Under the pieces are notes generated by a model. It worked only from the letters and a program-made list of their open reading frames with translations. It ran no database searches and was not told the origin of the DNA. Below are positions 34,837-43,400 of a DNA stretch of 64,000 bases, in pieces. The translations under genes were made by a program, and so were the position numbers. Where the stretch lies: assembly GCA_004352715.1 (NCBI GenBank), contig SCFE01000064.1, positions 337,132 to 401,131 of the forward strand, in the 5' to 3' direction. This stretch comes from Hofstenia miamia (Eukaryota > Xenacoelomorpha > Acoela). Within the stretch, counting starts at the first letter, position 1. Each line of letters opens with the position of its first letter.

Positions 34837-36519
34837 ATGACGAACAACAGTAACCTGGAGTACATGATACCGGAGAAGGACACCATTACACAATTGCCTC
34901 TAGTAAATATGAAAATGGTAAATTCAAGAAAAAAGCAAAGGACTAAAGCCAAAACGCAAAGGACACCCCAAAATCAAACAACCCCAGCGATTGTTAATAC
35001 ATCCCCCGAGAGTCAAAATTCCCCAACAGAGATAGTTTTACAGCAGGAAAATGAAGCTGAAACACTGTCGACAATGGAGTTAAAGAGAATAATACAGGAT
35101 AATAATAATGAAAGACGGGAGTTAATGTTACAAATAGAAAACTTAACTCAAAGGATGTTCGAGATAGAATTAGCGAATGCTGAAAAGGATAAACGGATTG
35201 AAGAAATTATGCAAGATACGAGCTCTAGGTTGACGGAGCAAAGGAATGTTTTTCAGAAACAAATCGAAAAACTAATAGAGGCGAACAACGAAACAAAAAT
35301 GCAGAGTGAGAACTTAAAGACAATGATTACTCAAATGCATGAAGAAAACGTGAACCTGAGAGAGGACAATATTTTAAAACAACTCCAGATAGACGATTTA
35401 AAAGACAAAATTCGATTGTCGACATTAGCGAATGAAGAGGAGCAAAATGGTGTCAAAGTGATTAAAAACACAGTAATACAAGAACCGGAAAAGTTGAGTG
35501 GAAGTGTACCAATAGAGGAAGGACAGTCTGAAATATATAGAAATTGTCAGACAGAAGACGAATTTGTTGAAAAGCTAGTTGTAAATATAACAAAACAAGT
35601 AAAGGAGAAATGTAAAAGCACGACGGACAGTAAGCCGATATATGAAGAAACGATACTATCGGAAGAAGAAGATAGTGAGACACCGGCATGCAAAGCAATA
35701 CTCCCAAAATTTACGGGGAGAGTTGATAGCTATTCGCCTACATTTAAAGAATGGATTCAAATGTTCGAAATGAGCATGAAGGAGAGGAAAGTCATACAAA
35801 AACAAGCGGCGGCGCGATTCCCCTTGTATCTAGGAGGAGCAGCTTACCAGCATTACTTAGTGTTGGATTTAGAAACTAAATCTGATTACAAAAAATTAAT
35901 TGGAGAGTACCAAAGATATTATGATGATGAGAGCTTCAAAAGCCAGTATCGTATGTTATTGAATAGTTTAAAGATGAACAAACGAGAAGATTTACGAAAC
36001 TATATGTCACAGGTGGAGAGACTACTAAAACTTAGTTCAAGAGAAAGCACGTATTCTAAATATGATCTATTCTCTCATATATGCAAAGGGTTACCAGAGC
36101 CGATAAGGCAACAATTCGAAATTAAGTGTGACGCTGATGATTCCCTTGAAAGAATGATAAGGAAAGGTCTAGGAATACAAGTTATGATGGAAAATAATGC
36201 CCGAATCAATGAGAAATCGTCAATAATGAAAATAGTACCAACAATGGTTGCCGGAACAAATAAAAATAAGAAAGACGACGATGGAAAACCTAAGGACGAA
36301 ATCATCAAAATAAAATTAAAAGATGGTACGGTGAAGCGTATAAACAGAAAAGATCTAAAATGTCAGGCGTGTGGAAAAAAAGGTCACACGAAGAGATACT
36401 GTAAAAGACAAATTAACTTTATTGAAGAGGAAGAAGCATACTTTGAAGAGGAGGACTTATTAGAAGATGAAGACGAATTGGAACAAACAGAAGAAATAAA
36501 AGAAGAGAATTTAAATTAG
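34837..36519 (+). CDS. gag: Family A gag polyprotein
   Basis: Gag of 560 residues, intact, starting 156 nt after the LTR. The N-terminal third is lysine- and proline-rich, then a long coiled coil runs over about residues 75-205. A capsid-like region at about 285-450 begins LPKFTGRVDSYSPTFKEW and contains the LYLGGAAYQHYL and YMSQVERLLKLS helices typical of Ty3/Gypsy Gag. A single CX2CX4HX4C zinc knuckle (CQACGKKGHTKRYC) sits at about 509-522, followed by a very acidic tail. The protein should form the particle and bind the RNA genome. It ends at TAG in an apparent -1 frameshift site leading into pol. The B family gags share the capsid and knuckle blocks. Confidence 0.9.
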   Translation: MTNNSNLEYMIPEKDTITQLPLVNMKMVNSRKKQRTKAKTQRTPQNQTTPAIVNTSPESQNSPTEIVLQQENEAETLSTMELKRIIQDNNNERRELMLQIENLTQRMFEIELANAEKDKRIEEIMQDTSSRLTEQRNVFQKQIEKLIEANNETKMQSENLKTMITQMHEENVNLREDNILKQLQIDDLKDKIRLSTLANEEEQNGVKVIKNTVIQEPEKLSGSVPIEEGQSEIYRNCQTEDEFVEKLVVNITKQVKEKCKSTTDSKPIYEETILSEEEDSETPACKAILPKFTGRVDSYSPTFKEWIQMFEMSMKERKVIQKQAAARFPLYLGGAAYQHYLVLDLETKSDYKKLIGEYQRYYDDESFKSQYRMLLNSLKMNKREDLRNYMSQVERLLKLSSRESTYSKYDLFSHICKGLPEPIRQQFEIKCDADDSLERMIRKGLGIQVMMENNARINEKSSIMKIVPTMVAGTNKNKKDDDGKPKDEIIKIKLKDGTVKRINRKDLKCQACGKKGHTKRYCKRQINFIEEEEAYFEEEDLLEDEDELEQTEEIKEENLN

Positions 36520-36551
36520 AGGGAGCGCCGCCTCCTGTAAAACGTGCGCCC
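36510..36551 (+). promoter_or_regulatory. -1 ribosomal frameshift signal at the gag-pol junction
   Basis: The heptamer TTTAAAT at 36510-36516 fits X XXY YYZ in the gag frame (T TTA AAT) and is followed directly by the gag stop TAG. Shifting back one base enters the pol frame, which is open through here and encodes LEGAPPPVKRA before the nominal pol start at 36552. Downstream, GGGAGCGC (36521-36528) can pair with GTGCGCCC (36545-36552) with one mismatch, four bases after the heptamer. The same heptamer, stop and GGAGCGCC-CCTCCTGTAAAACGTGC block recur at 60729 in family B, and there too the -1 frame reads GAPPPVKRA. Confidence 0.75.
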
Positions 36552-39500
36552 GTGTTAATTGTAACAGACCTAATCAAAACTAATACAATTACAGTTGTAA
36601 TAAACGGAGTGATGGTCAAAGCAACTATAGATACGGGAGCAGTAATATCAATTATTACCGATGAATGTGTGGCGAAAATAGGAATTGATAATAGAAAATT
36701 GGAAATCGAAAAGAGCAGATTACTCAATGCATCAGGAGATTATATTGACACCAAAGGGAAATTATTGGAAGTACCGATAAGGATCGCCAACACTACGTTT
36801 TTGCAAACATTCACAGTAATAGATACAGAAAAAAATGCGCTCCCCTATGAAGTAATATTAGGAAATGATTTTTTGATGAATAATAAATGTATTATTGATT
36901 ACACCAACAAGACGATATCGGTTCAAGAAGAAACGGTAATAACTTGTGAAGAAAAGCAGGGCACAGAAACTATAGAATTTCGATTAATAGAAGATGTAAA
37001 GATCCTACCTAATAATTGGAAAATGTGTCAGATAGAAACGGAAAATGATGTGATGTGTGAGGTTATGATATATGATCAAAAAGGTATAAACACGAAAAAA
37101 GTTTCGATACCGTCAAGTTTGTGTGTGGTAAAAAATGGCAAAGGAATGATACCGATGTTAAACGCGACTAATCATGTTGTTAATATAAAAAAGGACATTC
37201 TGAAGCTAAAAGGGAAGAAAGTAAAGACTGAGAAAATGATGGTGAACAAGGCAATCAATATAATACAAGAAGAAAAAGAGGAGTATCAAATACCAGAAAT
37301 AGCAGAAGAGGAGTATCAACACCTGAGTGCGGAAGAAAGAAAGCAATTGGTAGTAATACTGAAAAGACACGCAAGAATATTTAATTATGGAGAAATAAGT
37401 GTGGGAAAGGCGGTCGGAGAGACGCACAAAATAATAACCACAACGGAAGAGCCAATAAGATTACCGTGCAGAAGAGTTCCCGAACACTTAAAGGAACATT
37501 ACAATACGATATTGAACGAACTAATTGACAATAAGATAATTAGGCCAAGCGAAAGTCCTTACGCTGCGCCCACGGTGTTCGTGAAACAAGGTGAGAAATA
37601 CAGACTCTGTATAGACTTCCGGAAACTCAATGACATAACGAAAAAAGACGCTTATCCACTCCCGAGGATAGAAGACATTATATACGAAGCCAGTAAAAAT
37701 AAGTATTATACATGCATAGATCTCTGCAAAGCATACTGGCAAGTGCCAATGGAGCCTTCAGATATTGAAAAGACAGCATTTATAACGCCGTATGGACTCT
37801 TTGAATGGATGTATATGGCCTTTGGGTTATGTAATGCACCAGCTACATTTCAGAGATATGTCACGAAAGTTCTGAAACAAAACAACAGACAAGTTGAAAA
37901 AGGGATAAGTGCATATATAGATGACATACTGATAGCAAGTGACACAATCGAAGAACACTTTGAAAAGCTGGATAGAACGCTAAACATCCTGTATAAAGCA
38001 GGTCTACGGGTTAATGGAAAGAAATGTGAAATTTTAAAAGAACAGGTCGTATTCCTGGGGAGACAAATCCGAAAAGGTGAAATACGAATGAAGAACAACG
38101 CAAGAGAGATGATTCAAAACATTAGTAGTCCGAAAACAAAAAAGGATTTACAGCGGATTATGGGTTTTATTAACTATTATGGTTCTTTTATATCTAATGT
38201 GGCTCATAAAACTGGTAGGATGACAGAACTGTTGAAGAAGAATAAAGTTTTCGAATGGACGTGGAGAGAACAAGAACAATTAGATAACATAAAAAACGAA
38301 TTAAGTAAGATGCCATCATTGAATACGCCGGACTATGATAAAGAATTCATCTTAGATTGTGATGCAAGTAACGTCGCGATAGGGGCGTGTTTGGGTCAAA
38401 TCAAGGATGGTAAAGAAGTGCCCATACAATTTTTTAGTCGGAAACTAAAACAGAGTGAGGAAAATTATGGATCAACAAAATTGGAAATGTTAGCGCTGGT
38501 CGAAAGTATAAAAAAATTCCGGTACTTTTTAATAGGACAAACGTTTAAAGTAAGAACTGATAATAGTGGATTAGCGTGGCTCAAGAAGTTTTCGGGTGAT
38601 AAGTCATCAATCGTATCAAGATGGATTGAATATTTGAACGAATTTAAATTTAATATAGAACATCGAAAAGGAACGTTACATAAGAATGCGGACTTTTGGA
38701 CAGCGCTGCCAGAATATCAGAGAGATATGGAGAAAGTGGATGGCGAAAGGAAACAATTCCAGTTTATGTCACATAATGAATACGCCGAACTCCCTGAAAT
38801 TAATACGGATAAGAAAGGTAATGCCATAATGCCAATAATAATTAAGGAGGAAATATCCGAAAAAGATATTATTGAGAAACAAAAAACTGATTTGATATTG
38901 AAAGACATAAGGGACAAATTGAACAATGATGAGTGGTCAATGGGAAAAGAAGCTAAAAGTTACTTTCAGAGATATAAGTGGAAGGTAAACACAAATGGTC
39001 TTTTATATATAGAAGGAAAGACGCTAAGGATAGCGATCCCTGAATACTACAAAAGGGAATTAGTTCGGAAAATACATGAAAATGGACATTTAGGAATAAT
39101 ACAGACGGAAAACACCTTTAACGCTCGATTTATAACGACGAGTATTCGAAGAACGGTGGAAGATGTGATTAATAAATGCAATACATGTCTTATAAATAAT
39201 AAGAGTCATTTTCCGGTACAGATTGCGCCGCTTGAGAAAATCATAGCAACAGCACCCAACGAAATCGTTCATGTGGATTTAGAAAAATTATCTCAAGATG
39301 ACGAAGGTTATCAGTATATATTAGTTTTAGTCGATAACTTTACAAAATACGCTCGAATGATACCGTTAGACTCAACAACTGCAAAAGTAGTAGCCGACAA
39401 AATCATGAAGGAGTGGATACTAAAATTCGGACCAATGCAAACAATAATATCGGACAGGGGCGTTCAATTTGAAAGTAAACTATTTGAAGAAATGACTAAA

Positions 39501-40442
39501 CTGATGGAGATATTAACAGAAAAAACGACCGCATATCATCCACAAGCGAATGGGGCAGTGGAAAGATTAAATAGAAAGATGATAAAACTAATAAGAGTAT
39601 TAACGTCCAGAATCGGAGGAAGAGATTGGAGAGAAGTATTGGAAATAGTTGAGTATTTCTATAATACATCAGTACACTCGACAACGGGCATGACGCCATA
39701 TAAGGCTATGTATGGTAGAGAAGCGGCAACGCCAATATCGATGCAATATCATACGTACTCTGAAAAGCCAGATAGCGAGTACATAAGAAAATTAAAAGAT
39801 CAGATAACTGGAATCCACGAAGCTATGTGTCATAACACGAAGAAATCAGCGATAAGGCAAGAAAGAAACTTTAACAAAAAGATATATGGTGAACCACACA
39901 GGGTAGGGGATAAGGTTTACGCGTACACCCTAATGAGAACACAAGACGTGAACCAGGTAAGAAAACTTAAAACACAGTGGTCAGGGCCATTCACAGTTAT
40001 ACAAACACTACCCAATAATAATTATAAGTTGAATGACGGACGAATATTACATTTTCAAAATTTAAAACGTGCAACGGTAAACATAGAACAAGTAACTCTC
40101 GACAAAAATGCAGAGTTTAAAATTGTACAGGTTGATGATGGTACATATGCTGAAATGGACGATTTGGATAGTGTGCATGAAGAAGAATTTCAAGAAGAAT
40201 ATAGACCCGAGAAAGGGGAACTCGAAGTTGAAAGAAGAGTAATGCCCCAGAGGGCAGTAAAAAATAAATTGAAATATGACCCAGAAATATGGGATATTAA
40301 TTTAGTAACTGAATTTAGGAAATATGAAACGAACACAACGATCGCCGATGAAATCGAGGAGAGTGAGAAGAAGGAGAAGTCCGCAGACCGATCGTCGAAT
40401 AAAGGACGTGAGGACAGAGGACACATCAATGAGCTCAACTAG
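36513..40442 (+). CDS. pol: Family A pol polyprotein (PR-RT-RNase H-IN)
   Basis: Intact. The frame is taken from the frameshift site; a GTG at 36552 is the first start-like codon inside it, and residues below are counted from that GTG. The aspartic protease has DTGA at about 27-30. The reverse transcriptase shows LPRIEDI, AFGLCNAPATFQ and the catalytic YIDD at about 455-458. RNase H has DCDAS (602), an LEMLALV segment and RTDNSGLAWL. The integrase zinc finger is H-x3-H (from 842) with C-x2-C (about 876), and the D,D35E core is at about D909, D968 and E1004. A GPY/F-type module (WSGPFTV) lies near 1145. Domain order RT-RNase H-IN is that of Ty3/Gypsy elements. The acidic C-terminus overlaps ORF3 by 119 nt. 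It should mature particles, reverse-transcribe and integrate the element. Confidence 0.92.
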   Translation, partial: KLEGAPPPVKRAPVLIVTDLIKTNTITVVINGVMVKATIDTGAVISIITDECVAKIGIDNRKLEIEKSRLLNASGDYIDTKGKLLEVPIRIANTTFLQTFTVIDTEKNALPYEVILGNDFLMNNKCIIDYTNKTISVQEETVITCEEKQGTETIEFRLIEDVKILPNNWKMCQIETENDVMCEVMIYDQKGINTKKVSIPSSLCVVKNGKGMIPMLNATNHVVNIKKDILKLKGKKVKTEKMMVNKAINIIQEEKEEYQIPEIAEEEYQHLSAEERKQLVVILKRHARIFNYGEISVGKAVGETHKIITTTEEPIRLPCRRVPEHLKEHYNTILNELIDNKIIRPSESPYAAPTVFVKQGEKYRLCIDFRKLNDITKKDAYPLPRIEDIIYEASKNKYYTCIDLCKAYWQVPMEPSDIEKTAFITPYGLFEWMYMAFGLCNAPATFQRYVTKVLKQNNRQVEKGISAYIDDILIASDTIEEHFEKLDRTLNILYKAGLRVNGKKCEILKEQVVFLGRQIRKGEIRMKNNAREMIQNISSPKTKKDLQRIMGFINYYGSFISNVAHKTGRMTELLKKNKVFEWTWREQEQLDNIKNELSKMPSLNTPDYDKEFILDCDASNVAIGACLGQIKDGKEVPIQFFSRKLKQSEENYGSTKLEMLALVESIKKFRYFLIGQTFKVRTDNSGLAWLKKFSGDKSSIVSRWIEYLNEFKFNIEHRKGTLHKNADFWTALPEYQRDMEKVDGERKQFQFMSHNEYAELPEINTDKKGNAIMPIIIKEEISEKDIIEKQKTDLILKDIRDKLNNDEWSMGKEAKSYFQRYKWKVNTNGLLYIEGKTLRIAIPEYYKRELVRKIHENGHLGIIQTENTFNARFITTSIRRTVEDVINKCNTCLINNKSHFPVQIAPLEKIIATAPNEIVHVDLEKLSQDDEGYQYILVLVDNFTKYARMIPLDSTTAKVVADKIMKEWILKFGPMQTIISDRGVQFESKLFEEMTKLMEILTEKTTAYHPQANGAVERLNRKMIKLIRVLTSRIGGRDWREVLEIVEYFYNTSVHSTTGMTPYKAMYGREAATPISMQYHTYSEKPDSEYIRKLKDQITGIHEAMCHNTKKSAIRQERNFNKKIYGEPHRVGDKVYAYTLMRTQDVNQVRKLKTQWSGPFTVIQTLPNNNYKLNDGRILHFQNLKRATVNIEQVTLDKNAEFKIVQVDDGTYAEMDDLDSVHEEEFQEEYRPEKGELEVERRVMPQRAVKNKLKYDPEIWDINLVTEFRKYETNTTIADEIEESEKKEKSADRSSNKGREDRGHINELN

Positions 40443-43400
40443 CAAAACTAAATCTCCGCAATCCGATTGCCAAATAAAGGGCATGACGATGGAGAATCCA
40501 ACATCTAGTAATAAGAGACGAAGAGTAAGAAGAAGAGCTCCGCAGTCTGATTACCAATTAAAGGGTATGACGACGGAGCAGATGACACCTACAAATAAGA
40601 GACGACGAGTAAGAAGGAGGTCTCCTCAATCCGATTACCGAATAAAGGGTATGACGATGGAGACAATAAAAGAAAACTCACCCTCTACCAAATGTCAATT
40701 AACGGGCAGGCGGGTAAATGAGGGCCATCTACAAGATACTGATCGCCAATTAAAGGGCGTGAGGTTGGAAATATCGAATTATGCACACTCCCCTTCAACA
40801 TCCAGCAGTACTCGATGCCAATTAAAGGGCAAAGAGGAATCAACAAGTACTCAAAGCCAATTAAAGGGCGGCGAGGAAACAGCATCCACAAGTACTCAAA
40901 GCCAAATAAAGGGCGGCGAGGAAATAACTTCAGTAGCTATGGAAAGCTGGGATACACAACCAGTAAGTGATGACTCAGAAATGGATACATCGCAAATACC
41001 ATCAACAAGTTCGATTCCCACGACGAGCTCAGGAATATTTTCGTACAGACAAATGTCAACAACAACGAAATCGTCAAGATCGGAAGAGAGAGAGAGCCGC
41101 ATGACAAAAATAGGAAGAGAACGAATACACCCCTACTTTATAGCAAACAGGAAGATGAGATATAATTCATATGATAATCTGTCGCCAGAAACTAAAAGGC
41201 TAATAAGAAATAGTACTTCCACCAAAGAAAATGAGAGCTACGCAATTCCGATAGTTATTGATAAGAAAAATCGTCCAACCTGTAACACAATAATAGCATA
41301 CAAAGAGGACATGAAAGAACAATTCAACAGACCCTACTTCAAAAGCACAGTCCACATTACATTTGATGAACAGTTTACGATGAAAGACGTACAAAAGCTA
41401 ACTAAAAATAAAGATAGGATTCTAGCTGAATGTGAACAAGTTAACCTCGATAAGAAGCATCTCACAATAGTCTATTTTGTGAAAGATACGGAAATAGCAT
41501 CAAAAAGACTGCAGATCAACATCGAAGAAACTCTCAAAATAGCTAAGAAAAACAAAGCGAGAGTAATAATAGTCGTTACACAAAAAGCAGAGGAGTTGCC
41601 AAAATGTATAAAAGAATTGGAGAGTAAGCTAGATAATCTGTTTACATTGGATAGTGGTACGATGAAAATATCCGAACTGATAAAAGTGGACTTACAAATT
41701 AACGAAATGGCACCGGCGGAAAGAATTATGGTAGAACCTAAAATTGCGATAGATATGTACTACCAAACACGCACAATGGAATTGCTTGGAACAAATGAAA
41801 ATTTGGAGGAAACTGGAAATATATTCTTGAAGTGCAGCCTAAATCAAACACCCGAACATTTACAGAAGATAGCGACAGTATGGTCGGAGATCAAAGCAGA
41901 TAAGCCTATGCATGAAGAGTGGCCCAAAATAGACATACGATCGCCAACCAAGAAGTATCATAAAAGTACGGAGACTATATTGTACGAGATAAGAAGAGCG
42001 TATGAAATGGAGGCAAAAAGAAATTTTAAAACTCAGATGTTTGAAGAGATCAACGCACCAGAAATTAGAGCAAGAACAGCTATCTGGGTACTAGCTATCG
42101 CACTAACACACAACGACAAGTTAGTACTGCCAATGATGAGAAAGGAGAGGCGACAGATAGCTCGACAGAAGAAATTCGAAATAGCAGTAGCACCGATTCC
42201 AACAAACATTAAGCAATGGCTACTGCAAAACGTGGAAATACTACCGCTATCCCCCACGAAAAAGGTACAACAAAGATTCGAGAAACATTTTACGAGATTA
42301 TTAATGCAGCAACACACACTGGGAAGACCGAGTATAATCGAATTAGCGAACAAAACAGGTATTTGTCCCAGTGAGATCGAAATTCTAACTGATGAAACAA
42401 AGAAGTATATGTGGGGTGCGACTTCCAACACGAAACTTAGAGCACTTAAATATCAACCGTGGTTAACAACTCGAAATTTGATTAGAAGGGAACACGCGGA
42501 AACGTTACAAACGATAAAATTGGTGGAAGAAAAGAAAATTCACGAGGTAATCACGAAAGAAGTAAGGAAATATCTGAAAAATTATCCTCAGTGTGCGTAC
42601 ACCAAGATTATAAAACGTTCGGAAACAATGCGGAGAGAAGGCAAGAATTGTCCTATTGAAATCATCGAGATGGTGAGTAAAAGTACGGAAGAAATGCTTA
42701 TGGAGGAGAAGCTGTTACAATCTACTGATATAGCTTTGACACCAAACACGCAGCGAGTAATTGATAAAGTAAATTTAGAGAAATGGGGCGAACAAGAGCC
42801 CAGTGAGTTATCATGGGTCGACACAGACGACGAAAGATTGCTAGTAGAAATTACTGTGCGAAGAGAGCGAAAAAATAACATAGTACAACGAATATTTGGG
42901 GAAGTGTACGAAAGAGAAACCAAATCGTTAATTAAAGTATTGTGTACCAAAGCTTTTACAAGGCAGGAGATCGATGAATTGTTGGAACCGCAAAATCAAA
43001 TTGCAGTGGACATAGAATGTATAACTTCTAAGATAGTAATAAAGCCTGAGACTGCACAAAATCTGATGAAAAATGGTCTAACGGATACTTTTTGGGAGAA
43101 CATTAAAAAGTCTAAAAATAATTATCCTGCGACATTCGGAATGGCCACAACGGCAGAGATGCAAGGCACTTACAAAGCCATAGAGGAAAAAACGATGACG
43201 ACAATCTTGAAATGTACGCCACCGCCGACAATCTTTATACCGATGTTGTTACCAACTTGGCGATTAAAAGAAAAGAGAGCAGTTAAAGCAATGTGGCATG
43301 AAGAAAACACGTACGTTAACAGTAGACAAGCAGCTGAAAGAATCATTAATGATGATCGTTACAAAAAGTCGAAAGAAATTCTATTGAAAAATGACAATAA

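Noticed and set aside
42990-43035. DnaQ-type exonuclease motif in ORF3, from VDIEC (A) and LDVEC (B)
   Set aside because: D-x-E resembles the first exonuclease motif, but I could not find plausible second and third motifs at normal spacing.
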